NCBI GenBank assembly: GCA_021734025.1
Contig: JAIPJS010000021.1
Span: 1 to 64,000, forward strand
DNA: 64,000 bases
Direction of reading: 5' to 3'
From: Candidatus Neomarinimicrobiota bacterium
GTDB taxonomy: Bacteria > Fidelibacterota > JAANXI01
In this document: positions 8,326 to 17,412 of the stretch, piece after piece
Layout of the letters: each line of letters starts with the position of its first letter
Position numbering within the stretch: position 1 is the stretch's first letter
Notes under the pieces: model-generated
Database searches by the model: none
What the model saw: only the letters and a program-made list of their open reading frames with translations
Told to the model about the DNA's origin: nothing
Position numbers and translations under genes: made by a program

Positions 8326-8815
8326 AAAAAGGCTGATATTCGGTACGCTAATAACAGCGGGGCTGTTGTTGAGTGGATGTATGTACTCATTCAAGGGATC
8401 GCTGCCTCCGCATATTAGGAGCATCGCTATCCCGCTCTTTGAAAACCAGACTGCCGAGTATCAAATTAATGAAACGATTACCGACCTGCTGACTCAGCAA
8501 TTCCTGGAGGAAAACGTTCTCCGGGTGGAAGACGAAGAGACCGCCGACTCCATCCTGGAGGGGACAGTGACCAGCATCAGCGATTCACCATACACATATG
8601 ACGAAGCCGAGCAGGTCCAGGATTACCGGGTATCGATCTCGCTGAAGGTGACATGGTACGATGTGGAGCAGGACAAGGTGCGCCTGGATCAGACTGTGAG
8701 CGGCTGGGGCGTATATGATGCGCAGCAGGCCGCTACGACCCGGCAGGATGGCATCCGGGAGGCCATCGATAAAATTGCAGACGATATAATTAATTCAATT
8801 ACGGCAAATTGGTAA
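8315..8815 (+). CDS. lptE: LptE-like outer membrane lipoprotein
   Basis: A 166-residue lipoprotein, probably the plug/partner of LptD in lipopolysaccharide export to the outer leaflet. The signal sequence ends in the lipobox LLSGC, with the acylated cysteine at residue 22. The following SFKGSLPPHIRSIAIPLFENQT and the later ILEGTVTSISDSPYTYD match the LptE family of FCB-type bacteria. The start codon lies inside the 3' end of the sigma-54 activator gene. asnS follows 18 bp later. The family call rests on pattern and lipobox. Confidence 0.75.
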   Translation: MTFKKRLIFGTLITAGLLLSGCMYSFKGSLPPHIRSIAIPLFENQTAEYQINETITDLLTQQFLEENVLRVEDEETADSILEGTVTSISDSPYTYDEAEQVQDYRVSISLKVTWYDVEQDKVRLDQTVSGWGVYDAQQAATTRQDGIREAIDKIADDIINSITANW

Positions 8816-8833
8816 ACAGAAGAGGGAGAAACA

Positions 8834-10126
8834 GTGGATCACGTTTACATCAAAGATTTAAAGAATCACGTAGGGGACGTCGTTACAATCAAGGGTTGGG
8901 TATACAATACGCGATCCAGTGGGAAAATCTGGTTTCTGCTTACCAGAGATGGAACAGGCATCGTGCAGGGAGTCGCGCTGGCGAATGAACTAGAGGATGA
9001 GGTGTTCGACCTGTACAGCGATCTGTCGCAAGAGTCATCCGTGATTGTAAAGGGAGAAGTCCAGAAAGACGACCGGGCTCCCGGCGGATATGAACTGCTC
9101 CTGAAGGATGTGCAGATGGTGAACCAGGCGGTTGACTATCCGATTACCCCAAAGGAACACGGGGTGACTTTTCTGCAGGATCACCGGCATCTCTGGATAC
9201 GGTCCTCCCAACAGCATGCGCTGCTGAAAATCCGGCATGAGGTGATCAATGCCTGCAGAGATTTTTTTAACAGCCGGGACTTCCTGCTGTTTGATGCACC
9301 CATGTTCACACCGAATGCTGTGGAAGGCACTACAACCTTGTTCGAGACCGAATATTTTGGCGAAAAGGCGTACCTGACCCAAAGCGGCCAGCTCTACGGC
9401 GAAGCCGGAGCGATGGCGTTCGGCAAGGTCTATGTCTTCGGTCCGACGTTCCGGGCAGAAAAGTCCAAGACCCGCCGCCATTTGACGGAATTCTGGATGG
9501 TGGAACCGGAAATGGCCTACTATGATCTGAACGACAATATGGATCTCGCAGAAGAATTTGTTGAATACGTCGTCCAGCGAACCCTGGAAGAGTGCCGGGA
9601 TGAACTCAGGGAACTGGAGCGGGACGTCTCCAAACTGGAAAATATCCATCGACCGTTCCCGCGGATCACCTACACTGAAGCGGTAGAGTTGCTCCACGAA
9701 CACGATCACGATTTTGAGTGGGGCGGCGATTTCGGGGCGCCGGACGAACAACTCATTGCGGAACAGTATGATAAGCCGGTGATGGTGCACCGATATCCCG
9801 CAGATGTGAAAGCCTTCTATATGAAGCGTGATCCGGAGGATGAAAAGCTGGCGCTCGGCGTGGATATGCTTGCGCCGGAGGGCTATGGCGAAATCATCGG
9901 CGGTGGCCAGCGTGAAGACGATTACGATACGCTGGTCAAGCGAATCGAAGAACACGGACTGCCGCAGGATCCCTTCGAGTGGTACCTGGATCTCCGGCGG
10001 TACGGTTCAGTGCCACATTCCGGTTTCGGCATGGGCATTGAGCGCGCTATTGCATGGATTTCCGGCGTGCACCATCTCAGAGAAACGATCCCGTTTCCCA
10101 GGACTATCTCCAGGCTGGAACCGTAA
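8834..10126 (+). CDS. asnS: Asparaginyl-tRNA synthetase
   Basis: A class IIb aminoacyl-tRNA synthetase that charges tRNA-Asn with asparagine, so the cell need not rely only on the amidotransferase route. An N-terminal OB-fold anticodon-binding domain (about 1-100, [20 protein letters not shown]) precedes the catalytic domain. Motif 2 reads [21 protein letters not shown]-like, and motif 3 is [13 protein letters not shown] near the C-terminus. The length, 430 residues, is normal. The start is GTG at 8834, supported by agagggagaa just upstream. Aspartyl-tRNA synthetases share the fold, but the catalytic core fits AsnRS better. Confidence 0.92.
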   Translation: MDHVYIKDLKNHVGDVVTIKGWVYNTRSSGKIWFLLTRDGTGIVQGVALANELEDEVFDLYSDLSQESSVIVKGEVQKDDRAPGGYELLLKDVQMVNQAVDYPITPKEHGVTFLQDHRHLWIRSSQQHALLKIRHEVINACRDFFNSRDFLLFDAPMFTPNAVEGTTTLFETEYFGEKAYLTQSGQLYGEAGAMAFGKVYVFGPTFRAEKSKTRRHLTEFWMVEPEMAYYDLNDNMDLAEEFVEYVVQRTLEECRDELRELERDVSKLENIHRPFPRITYTEAVELLHEHDHDFEWGGDFGAPDEQLIAEQYDKPVMVHRYPADVKAFYMKRDPEDEKLALGVDMLAPEGYGEIIGGGQREDDYDTLVKRIEEHGLPQDPFEWYLDLRRYGSVPHSGFGMGIERAIAWISGVHHLRETIPFPRTISRLEP

Positions 10127-10152
10127 TTCCAAAGATAATCCATACGGAATAA

Positions 10153-10635
10153 ATGAGCGCAGACACACACAGCTCTCAAACCACACCCCGGATTGCCGTC
10201 TTCGGTGGCCGGGTTTCCTCCGATCAATTGTTGGATGAGGCTTTCGAAGTCGGTCGTTTAATTGCCGGGCGGGGTGGCCTCTTGTATTGCGGAGGAATGG
10301 GAGGCGTGATGGAAGCTGCCTCAAAAGGGGCCAGAGAATCCGGCGGAGATGTGGTAGGCATCTTGCCGACAGGGGATACAGACCATGCGAATCCGTATAT
10401 CTCCATTCCAGTGGTGACCGGGATCGGGACTGCGAGAAACAGCATCATCGCCCGATCTGTCCATGGCGGAATTGCTATTGACGGGCGGTACGGTACGCTG
10501 TCGGAAATTGCATACGGTATTGACTTTAATAAACCGATCATTGGCATTAATACCTGGGATATCGAGGGGGTTATCCCGGCGAAGGATGCTGCTGAAGCGA
10601 TAGAGAAATTGTGGGAGGTTTGTACATGGCAGTGA
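10153..10635 (+). CDS. LOG-like (TIGR00725-type) nucleotide-binding protein
   Basis: A 160-residue Rossmann-like protein of the SLOG/lysine-decarboxylase-like superfamily. Visible motifs are GGLLYCGGMGGVMEAASKGA (about 41-60) and GRYGTLSE (111-118). The latter replaces the usual PGGxGTxxE of cytokinin-activating LOG enzymes, so LOG activity should not be assumed. Members of this subfamily have no settled function. The gene overlaps the start region of acyP and leads a tight run acyP-nadE-apt. Confidence 0.75.
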   Translation: MSADTHSSQTTPRIAVFGGRVSSDQLLDEAFEVGRLIAGRGGLLYCGGMGGVMEAASKGARESGGDVVGILPTGDTDHANPYISIPVVTGIGTARNSIIARSVHGGIAIDGRYGTLSEIAYGIDFNKPIIGINTWDIEGVIPAKDAAEAIEKLWEVCTWQ

Positions 10636-10901
10636 GGGTTCACATTGTCGTTATCGGTCATGTTCAGGGCGTTGGCTTTAGATATTATACCTTTAAGCGC
10701 GCCCGTGAGATTGGTGTGACAGGCTACGTGAAGAACTTACCGGACGGTACGGTGGAAATCGAAGCCGAGGGCGATCGGGCCGAAGTGGAGGAATTGATCG
10801 AAGCCGTGAAAGTCGGGCCGAGAGCTGCGGTAGTCAATGATGTCAGCATTAGTTGGGAAACCTACTCTGGCGAATACAACGACTTCAGCGTGGATTATTA
10901 A
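10626..10901 (+). CDS. acyP: Acylphosphatase
   Basis: A small (91 aa) hydrolase of carboxyl-phosphate bonds such as acetyl phosphate. The family signature GHVQGVGFRYYT (11-22) contains the phosphate-binding R19, and the catalytic N37 lies in GYVKN. I chose ATG 10626 because GGGAGG at 10613-10618 is correctly spaced; an in-frame upstream GTG at 10611 would overlap that site. The gene overlaps the preceding one by 10 bp and shares its last base with the next start codon (TAATG). Confidence 0.93.
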   Translation: MAVRVHIVVIGHVQGVGFRYYTFKRAREIGVTGYVKNLPDGTVEIEAEGDRAEVEELIEAVKVGPRAAVVNDVSISWETYSGEYNDFSVDY

Positions 10902-12547
10902 TGTCAAAACAGCTGCGAGTCCATTTAGCGCAAATAAATCCAACGGTCGGGGATTTCCGGGGGAATATCAAAAAAATCACCCGCTATTATCAGGAGGCGG
11001 TAAAGGATGGCAGTGAATGTGTCATTTTTCCCGAACTGGCAGTCACTGGGTATCCGCCGCAGGATCTGCTGCTCGTCAACCAGTTTATCGAGGAAAATCT
11101 TGAGGCCATCGATGAAGTAGCCGCAGAAATTGGTCGGGTACCGGCGATTGTGGGCTTCGTGGATTTTGAAAACGAACAGATGTATTCCGCCGGAGCTGTG
11201 ATTCGGAATGGGCAAATTCAAGAAGTTGTGCATAAATGCCTGCTCCCGACATATGATGTTTTTGATGAGGATCGTTATTTTCAGCGGGCCGATGAGTGTT
11301 CGCCGGTCACCCTCTCCCTGAATGGAACAGAGGTCAGTCTCGGCGTCCATATCTGTGAGGATCTTTGGGATAATTACCATTCGCTAAAAGTGGTGGATGA
11401 ACTGGCCTCCGACGGTGCCGATCTCTTTATTAATCTCTCCGCCTCGCCATTTTTTTCCGGGAAATTCCGTGAACGCTACAATTTAGCCATGAAAAAGGTA
11501 GAAGCCTTCGGAAAGCCGTTTGTCTACTGTAACCTGGTCGGCGGTCAGGATGAACTGGTTTTTGACGGGAACAGTTTTGTCATTGATGGCGAGGGCAATT
11601 CCATCGCCTGGGGCAATGCATTTCAGGAGGAACTGCTCGGTGTGGACATCGCGCTGGGCGGCTCAGATACCCAACCAGTCGACGTGCCCCGCATTTCCAG
11701 GGAAGAGGAGATGTTCAGGGCGTTGCAACTTGGGCTGCGGGATTATTTCCGGAAATCCGGTTTTGATTCAGCGGTTATCGGGTTGAGCGGCGGCATCGAT
11801 TCCTCGCTGGTGGCAGTCATCGCAAAAGAAGCGCTCGGATCGGATAATGTATATGGCATTAGCATGCCGTCCCATGTGTCGTCCGACCACTCCAAGAGTG
11901 ATGCCCGACAGCTCGCCCAAAATCTGGGGATTAATTTCACCTCTATTCCCATTGCCGATACATACAACGCTTATCTTGAGATGCTGAAAGAACCGCTTGC
12001 CGGGACGGAACCGGATACCACTGAGGAGAACATCCAGGCTCGAATCCGTGGAAACATCCTGATGGCGTACTCCAACAAATTCGGGCACTTGGTGCTTTCC
12101 ACGGGAAACAAAACGGAACTGGCGCTAGGCTATTGTACATTGTACGGCGACATGGCTGGCGGCCTGGCCGTGATAAGTGACGTGAATAAAATGGACGTCT
12201 ACAGCCTGTGTGAATGGTATAATTTTTCCAATGATGCGGAGATCATCCCGGAGAATATTCTGACCAAACCACCGTCGGCGGAACTGAAAGAAGGCCAGGT
12301 CGATCCGTTCGATTACAATGTGGTCAGCCCGTTGGTGGATGAAGTAGTGGAAAACCACCGTAGTGTCCAGTCTCTGGTAGATATGGGGTATGACCGGGAA
12401 TTAGCAAAGGATGTCATAAAAAAAATCAGAATTGCAGAGTATAAACGACGTCAGGCAGCCCCGGGGCTCAAAGTCACCCGAAAATCCTTTGGAAGCGGGC
12501 GCCGGATGCCGATTGTCAACCATTATCGTGAAGAGGAACGGACATGA
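10901..12547 (+). CDS. nadE: Glutamine-dependent NAD+ synthetase
   Basis: The last step of NAD synthesis: amidation of nicotinic acid adenine dinucleotide using glutamine-derived ammonia. The N-terminal nitrilase-type glutaminase domain shows the triad E45 (FPELAVTGY), K112 (HKCLLP) and C152 (HICEDLW). The C-terminal ATP-pyrophosphatase domain carries the PP-loop SGGIDSS (296-302). The length is 548 residues. I used ATG 10901, which overlaps the acyP stop by one base; an upstream in-frame start at 10853 would run through acyP. apt follows with a 4-bp ATGA overlap, so acyP, nadE and apt are translationally coupled. Confidence 0.95.
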   Translation: MSKQLRVHLAQINPTVGDFRGNIKKITRYYQEAVKDGSECVIFPELAVTGYPPQDLLLVNQFIEENLEAIDEVAAEIGRVPAIVGFVDFENEQMYSAGAVIRNGQIQEVVHKCLLPTYDVFDEDRYFQRADECSPVTLSLNGTEVSLGVHICEDLWDNYHSLKVVDELASDGADLFINLSASPFFSGKFRERYNLAMKKVEAFGKPFVYCNLVGGQDELVFDGNSFVIDGEGNSIAWGNAFQEELLGVDIALGGSDTQPVDVPRISREEEMFRALQLGLRDYFRKSGFDSAVIGLSGGIDSSLVAVIAKEALGSDNVYGISMPSHVSSDHSKSDARQLAQNLGINFTSIPIADTYNAYLEMLKEPLAGTEPDTTEENIQARIRGNILMAYSNKFGHLVLSTGNKTELALGYCTLYGDMAGGLAVISDVNKMDVYSLCEWYNFSNDAEIIPENILTKPPSAELKEGQVDPFDYNVVSPLVDEVVENHRSVQSLVDMGYDRELAKDVIKKIRIAEYKRRQAAPGLKVTRKSFGSGRRMPIVNHYREEERT

Positions 12548-13065
12548 ACGTTGAAGATCTGAAGCAGCATATCCGAAACATCCCTGATTTTCCGCGACCC
12601 GGCATTATGTTCCGGGATATCAGCACCCTCTTACTGGAGCCGGAAGCCGTAAAAACGGTCCTGGATGCGCTGGAGGATCATTTCAAAGATCTGGACGCTA
12701 CCAAGATTGCCGGGATCGAATCCCGGGGATTTATCTTTGCCGCAGCTTTGGCTGACAGGATGAATCTCGGTCTTGTCCTCATTCGCAAATCAGGAAAGCT
12801 CCCGGGTGATGTGCACGAGGAATCGTACGACCTGGAATATGGCACCGATACACTGGAATTGCACAAGGATGCCATCGGTGAATCCGATAATGTCATTCTC
12901 ATTGATGACTTGCTTGCAACGAGCGGGACCATGAGTGCGGCGGTTCGGCTCATCGAAGACGCCGGCGGCGCAGTTGGCGGAATCGGAGTCGTTGTCGAAC
13001 TGGATGCCCTTGGCGGCCGGGAGGCATTAGACGATTATAATCTGTATTCGCTGATACATTATTGA
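12544..13065 (+). CDS. apt: Adenine phosphoribosyltransferase
   Basis: A purine salvage enzyme that converts adenine and PRPP to AMP. The N-terminus DFPRPGIMFRDISTLL is the APT signature, and the PRPP-binding loop VILIDDLLATSGT is at 117-129. The length, 173 residues, is normal. Its start overlaps the nadE stop (ATGA). It is the last gene of the run that begins at 10153. Confidence 0.95.
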   Translation: MNVEDLKQHIRNIPDFPRPGIMFRDISTLLLEPEAVKTVLDALEDHFKDLDATKIAGIESRGFIFAAALADRMNLGLVLIRKSGKLPGDVHEESYDLEYGTDTLELHKDAIGESDNVILIDDLLATSGTMSAAVRLIEDAGGAVGGIGVVVELDALGGREALDDYNLYSLIHY

Positions 13066-13504
13066 CCTATTCGGAAATTCGAAGTTGTCTGAAATACAAT
13101 TTCCGCAATACCGGAATTAGTATTTTTTTTATACCGTCATCCAGAAAACCACATGTGTAAATATGGGGATGAATGGTTCTCTGGGTGGGATTCCGCCCAG
13201 ACTCCGCCATTAGACGGAGTCAAAGCAGGAACCACGGCTGTAGAGCCGGAGGGCTCCATTTTACAGTTTGAATCTCTTCCTGAAGGCGCCACAATTCAGT
13301 TGTCTACAGACTCTTCCACTCTTCGACATGTCATCTCTCAACAGCCGCATCAGTCCCATTGGGATCTCTGATGAGGGGATGCCTTTCGGCAAGACTTCTT
13401 CCGGAACCGAGGTTATCGTTCCGGAAGGGATTCTCCCCTGGAATAAACCGTCCTGATTTGTAAGTTGTTCTGAAATGACTGGAATCTAACCGGGGCCGCA
13501 GGAG
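13066..13504. other. Hairpin-chain intergenic spacer
   Basis: No convincing gene is present; two short ORFs here are made of palindrome sequence. From 13181 the spacer is a succession of hairpins: 13181-13200 (CTGGGTGG/CCGCCCAG), 13200-13221 (GACTCCG/CGGAGTC), CGGCT/AGCCG near 13237-13250, TCCC/GGGA at 13354-13364, and CTTCCGGAAC/GTTCCGGAAG (13398-13407/13418-13427). The last lies inside an outer GGGGA/TCCCC pair (13375-13379/13434-13438). Confidence 0.7.
13101..13130 (+). terminator. Weak intrinsic terminator after apt
   Basis: TTCCG (13101-13105) and CGGAA (13112-13116) form a short stem. After a few bases an eight-T run follows at 13123-13130. The stem is only 5 bp. Confidence 0.35.
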
Positions 13505-14614
13505 ATGGAACTGATCACCAATCACTGGGAAATCCTGACAAAATTCGGGGTGGCTATTTTAGGCGCCATACTCATCGGATTGCTGGTGCATTTTGTGTTG
13601 TATCGCATTGGAAACCGCCTGAGCAGCAGGACGGAAACCATCATCGACAATGCCATGCTGAAGCATTTTCGTCGCCCGCTGCTCCTGGTCCTTCCTATGC
13701 TGTTCCTGCATTTTGTCATTCCTGTTTATCGCACCAGTATCCCTGAGGCGATAGCCGGTGGGATATCTGTGCTGGCGAATATCCTGTTCACCATCGGTAT
13801 TGCCTGGGTACTTGTGAAAGCAGTATACGTGCTGGAAGAAGTCCTGCTTTCCGAGTTTCGCGTGGATGTACAGGATAATTTAAAGGCGCGGAAAATCCAC
13901 ACCCAGATGCAGCTAGTAAAGAAAATCGTAACCGTACTGGTCGGTATCCTGGCGCTGGCGACTATTTTGATGAACTTTGAGCGATTCCGGGAACTGGGGA
14001 CCGGAATTCTGGCGTCCGCAGGGCTGGCGGGGATTATCATCGGCTTTTCTGCACAGAAGACCCTGGCGAATCTATTGGCCGGAATTCAGATTGCGATTAC
14101 CCAGCCGATCCGTCTCGATGATGTGGTCATTGTCGAGGGCGAATGGGGCTGGATAGAGGAAATTACGCTGACCTATGTGATCGTCCGGATCTGGGATTTG
14201 CGTCGGTTGGTTGTGCCAATTAGCAATTTTCTGGACAAACCGTTCCAAAACTGGACCAGGGAATCCGCAGATATCCTGGGTACCGTCTTTCTCTATGTCG
14301 ACTACACTGTTCCCATAGATGAAATCCGGCAGGAACTCCAGCGATTGCTCGAAAATTCGGAATATTGGGACGGCAAGGTCTGTCGACTCCATACAACGAA
14401 TGCCACGGATAAATCGGTGGAACTACGGGCTTTGATGAGCGCGAAAGATTCGCCCTCTGCGTGGGAGCTCCGGTGCGAAGTCCGTGAAAAACTCATCGAT
14501 TTTGTGCAGAACAATTATCCGGAAGGTCTGCCAAAGGTCCGGGCGGAATTAGGGTCGCAGCCAGAGATTGAACGCTCAGATCTCGAAAATCAAGGAGAAT
14601 CACTGTCAGGATAA
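13505..14614 (+). CDS. MscS-family mechanosensitive ion channel
   Basis: An inner-membrane channel that opens on hypo-osmotic stress. The 369 residues contain about five hydrophobic segments (near 13-33, 56-73, 84-106, 135-153 and 165-185). The pore-lining helix AGLAGIIIGFSAQKTLANLLAGIQI is followed by the MscS beta domain (PIRLDDVVIVEGEWGWIEEI) and a cytoplasmic alpha/beta domain. The ATG lies directly against GGAG with no spacing, so the start is uncertain by a few codons. The gene stands alone between two non-coding spacers. Confidence 0.88.
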   Translation: MELITNHWEILTKFGVAILGAILIGLLVHFVLYRIGNRLSSRTETIIDNAMLKHFRRPLLLVLPMLFLHFVIPVYRTSIPEAIAGGISVLANILFTIGIAWVLVKAVYVLEEVLLSEFRVDVQDNLKARKIHTQMQLVKKIVTVLVGILALATILMNFERFRELGTGILASAGLAGIIIGFSAQKTLANLLAGIQIAITQPIRLDDVVIVEGEWGWIEEITLTYVIVRIWDLRRLVVPISNFLDKPFQNWTRESADILGTVFLYVDYTVPIDEIRQELQRLLENSEYWDGKVCRLHTTNATDKSVELRALMSAKDSPSAWELRCEVREKLIDFVQNNYPEGLPKVRAELGSQPEIERSDLENQGESLSG

Positions 14615-14881
14615 TCAGCCAGAGTTAACAAGTTCTATGGTTTTGTAGTTCTTTTTGCATATCATGTTGATATCGGGTATATCAAATTGATATTTCTCAC
14701 AGTTGTGAGCTCACGGCGGTTTTGGTAATACCCGGTTGTCTTTTCTTAAATAGCCAGAAAACTTTCCCGAATATGTGACCGTTCTCATACACCTGATAAA
14801 AATCATCATCCTTTGATATTGTGGCATCGGATTTGCGTAAATATGCGGTGGAATTGAAACACAAATTGCAAGGGAGGCATA

Positions 14882-15469
14882 ATGAAACAGTTTTTGACGA
14901 TGGTGGTTATGATGGCGCTAACAATGCCGGTATTTGGGCAAAATCAGCAGACGTTACTGCAGGGGGACATTGACCACGGCGGATACGGCGGGCCGGTTCT
15001 GAAAGCCGTCCAAATCGACGGAAGCACGGAGATGATGGTTGGCGGCCGGGGCGGCTGGATTATCAACCACACTTTTGTCCTTGGCGGTGGCGGATACGGG
15101 TTAGCCTCAAACCATCCTGCAGGCGAGGATTCCCTCCTGGAACTCGGTTACGGCGGCCTGTATTGTATGGTTATTCTTCAGTCGGATGAAATGATCCACG
15201 TAACGGCGGGGTCGATGTTCGGGGCCGGTGGTATCGATCGGCGTCCTGATCTTGAGGACTGGGAAGATTACGATCATAACAATAACGATGGCAATCCGTT
15301 TTGGGTGATTGAACCGGAAGTGAATCTTGAATTAAACGTGACCAATTTTTTCCGAATTGGCGCCGGTGTGAGTTATCGCTACGTGAAAGCCATGGATGGA
15401 TTTGACACAATGGGGATCGAACTCAGCGGTTATGCGGCTAATCTGGAATTCAAATTCGGTGGCTTCTAA
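14882..15469 (+). CDS. Exported beta-barrel-like protein, paralogue A
   Basis: A family I cannot name. The 195 residues begin with a signal peptide (cleavage near VFGQ, about residue 20). The mature part is glycine-rich with alternating hydrophobic segments, ends in a phenylalanine, and includes HGGYGGPVLKAVQIDG and MVGGRGGWIINH. This suggests a small outer membrane beta-barrel. The next gene encodes a clear paralogue. A good ribosome-binding site (AAGGGAGG) precedes the ATG. Length and terminal aromatic fit an 8-stranded barrel, but this is inference. Confidence 0.75.
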   Translation: MKQFLTMVVMMALTMPVFGQNQQTLLQGDIDHGGYGGPVLKAVQIDGSTEMMVGGRGGWIINHTFVLGGGGYGLASNHPAGEDSLLELGYGGLYCMVILQSDEMIHVTAGSMFGAGGIDRRPDLEDWEDYDHNNNDGNPFWVIEPEVNLELNVTNFFRIGAGVSYRYVKAMDGFDTMGIELSGYAANLEFKFGGF

Positions 15470-15508
15470 ATAGTGACCTGGACATGTAAAACACAGGAGA
15501 TTTCAGCA

Positions 15509-16078
15509 ATGAAAAAAGTAATTGTATTCTTTTGTTTATTGGTAATCGCAATACCATTAATGGGACAGGAGGAGACCCTCCTGGGAGAAGATTTGGAACA
15601 CGGTGGTTTTGGCGGACCTGTGATCAAAATGACCGCAATCAACGGTGACGGGGCAGTCATGACCGGTGGACGCGGCGGCTGGATTGTGAATCATTCATTA
15701 GTACTCGGCGGCGGTTCGTACAGCATGGTTAACGAATTTACTTCCAACGGTCTCGACTACGATTTTGATTACTCCGGTCTGGAGATGGAATACATCGGCC
15801 GGCCGATGGACCTATTCCATTACTCGGCATATCTTTTGGTTGGCAGGGGAGACATCAGGCGCCAGACCGACAACGGCAACCTCACCGACTTTCTGAGATC
15901 CGATGGTGTTTTTGTTATGGCGCCTGAAGTCAATGCGGTGGCGAATGTGTCCGAGCACTTCCATATGGCGCTCGGCGTTGGCTATCGGCTGGTGAACGGC
16001 GTCGATGTCGCTTCGCTCACTGACGGCGATCTCAGCGGACTGTCGGCAACACTCACGTTCGAGTTCGGCAAGTTCTAG
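15509..16078 (+). CDS. Exported beta-barrel-like protein, paralogue B
   Basis: A 189-residue protein with a signal peptide (MKKVIVFFCLLVIAIPLMGQ). Its mature sequence mirrors paralogue A: HGGFGGPVIKMTAING, TGGRGGWIVNHSLVLGGGSY and a closing LTFEFGKF. I chose ATG 15509 because AGGAG lies just upstream and the signal peptide begins there; an in-frame ATG at 15473 adds 12 unlikely residues. A strong terminator follows at 16107-16140, so the two paralogues form their own transcription unit. Confidence 0.78.
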   Translation: MKKVIVFFCLLVIAIPLMGQEETLLGEDLEHGGFGGPVIKMTAINGDGAVMTGGRGGWIVNHSLVLGGGSYSMVNEFTSNGLDYDFDYSGLEMEYIGRPMDLFHYSAYLLVGRGDIRRQTDNGNLTDFLRSDGVFVMAPEVNAVANVSEHFHMALGVGYRLVNGVDVASLTDGDLSGLSATLTFEFGKF

Positions 16079-16106
16079 CCACAAAATTATACCTATGATT
16101 CACAAC

Positions 16107-16140
16107 GGCGGGCTGGTGATATTTCCAGCCTGCCTTTTTT
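16107..16140 (+). terminator. Intrinsic terminator after the paralogue pair
   Basis: GGCGGGCTGG (16107-16116) pairs with CCAGCCTGCC (16125-16134, one G-U pair) around an 8-base loop, followed by six T (16135-16140). Confidence 0.85.
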
Positions 16141-16240
16141 GTTTGTGCGGATTTTGTTGGAATTTCTATACGGGTTTTCCCAGATTTATCATATACTTAA
16201 ATTTTACCAAAAGACAAATTTATCCAGCGAGGGAGTCAGC

Positions 16241-17386
16241 ATGAGTTTTCAATGGAAGACAGTCAATCCCGGAGGTACACAGAGAATTCTTGTTACAAAG
16301 ATGCTGCCGGGAGAGCAATGGAAAGATATTTTGGTCGGAAATAATTATCGGCTTGATATCTGTGAATCCCGGGAAATTGTACCCCGGGAAGAAATTATTC
16401 AGGCTATGGGATCACAATGTGACGCCGCCATTGGTCAGTTGACGGAATCATGGGACGCCGAACTTTTTCAGGCGCTGCAACAGGCCGGTGGGAAAGCGTA
16501 TTCGAACTATGCCGTTGGGTACGATAATGTGGATGTCTCCGCCGCTACTGCGGTTGGAATCCCGGTGGGAAATACGCCGGGCGTATTAACTGAAACGACC
16601 GCCGAAATGGCGGTAGCGCTGACCTATTCCACTGCACGGCGGGTGGTGGAAGCGGATGGATTTATGCGTAGTGGAAAATATAACGGCTGGCTGCCGGATC
16701 TGTTTTTGGGGCAGCGTCTCTGGCGCGGAACATTAGGCGTGATCGGAGCCGGCAGAATCGGCTCCGCGTATGCCCGGATGATGGTTCAGGCAGAGCATAT
16801 GGATCTTGTCTATTATGACATTCATCGGAATGAGCAGCTGGAGAAAGAAATCAGTGACTTCGGTGCCTATCTCGAATCCCGGGGCGAAGAGCCGGTTTCG
16901 GTGACCAGGGCTGAGTCTATCGAGGAATTACTGGATGTGGCAGATGTCGTCAGTCTCCACCCGGTTCTCAATGAGAAGACGCGACATCTCATGACCTCAG
17001 AGCGGTTGGCCGCGATGAAAGATGACGCAGTGTTGGTCAACGTGAGCCGTGGACCGGTCATTGATGAAGTTGCGCTGGTGGACCACTGTAATAGTCATCC
17101 GAATTTCCGTGTCGGACTGGACGTATTCGAGGACGAACCCGATATGAAACCGGGACTTGCGGAGTTGGAGAACGTAACCATCGTACCGCATATTGCTTCC
17201 GCCACACGTTGGACCCGAGAGGGTATGGCTACGCTGGCGGCTTGCAACATCGCTGGGATACTGGAAGGCTACCCCGTCTGGGATGGCGATGAAATCGCAC
17301 CGTTCCTGGAAGCGAAACCGCCACAGGCTGCTCCGAGTATCGTGAACGCGAGAGAACTCGATATGGATTTTGGTGGGTCGGATTAA
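16241..17386 (+). CDS. NAD(P)H-dependent hydroxypyruvate reductase, plant-type
   Basis: A D-2-hydroxyacid dehydrogenase, most likely reducing hydroxypyruvate or glyoxylate. It has the Rossmann motif GAGRIG (169-174) and the catalytic set R270 (NVSRGP), E299 (FEDEP) and H317 (VPHIAS). At 381 residues it is longer than usual bacterial GhrB/SerA-type enzymes. The segments LPDLFLGQ, IGSAYARMMV, SLHPVL, WTREGMATLAA, GYPVW and PSIVN recall plant peroxisomal HPR1. I used ATG 16241, which has a GAGGGAG site; an in-frame ATG at 16139 runs into the upstream terminator. The SRPBCC gene follows 26 bp later. Confidence 0.88.
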   Translation: MSFQWKTVNPGGTQRILVTKMLPGEQWKDILVGNNYRLDICESREIVPREEIIQAMGSQCDAAIGQLTESWDAELFQALQQAGGKAYSNYAVGYDNVDVSAATAVGIPVGNTPGVLTETTAEMAVALTYSTARRVVEADGFMRSGKYNGWLPDLFLGQRLWRGTLGVIGAGRIGSAYARMMVQAEHMDLVYYDIHRNEQLEKEISDFGAYLESRGEEPVSVTRAESIEELLDVADVVSLHPVLNEKTRHLMTSERLAAMKDDAVLVNVSRGPVIDEVALVDHCNSHPNFRVGLDVFEDEPDMKPGLAELENVTIVPHIASATRWTREGMATLAACNIAGILEGYPVWDGDEIAPFLEAKPPQAAPSIVNARELDMDFGGSD

Positions 17387-17412
17387 ACAAGGGAAAGAAC
17401 CGGAGGGAAGAC

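Noticed and set aside
9035-9955. 306-codon ORF antisense to asnS
   Set aside because: The sense strand encodes a full AsnRS with all motifs; the antisense frame is a shadow of its codon bias.
13153-13456. Two short overlapping plus-strand ORFs before the MscS-type gene
   Set aside because: Both run through consecutive palindromes, lack ribosome-binding sites and show no protein-like pattern.
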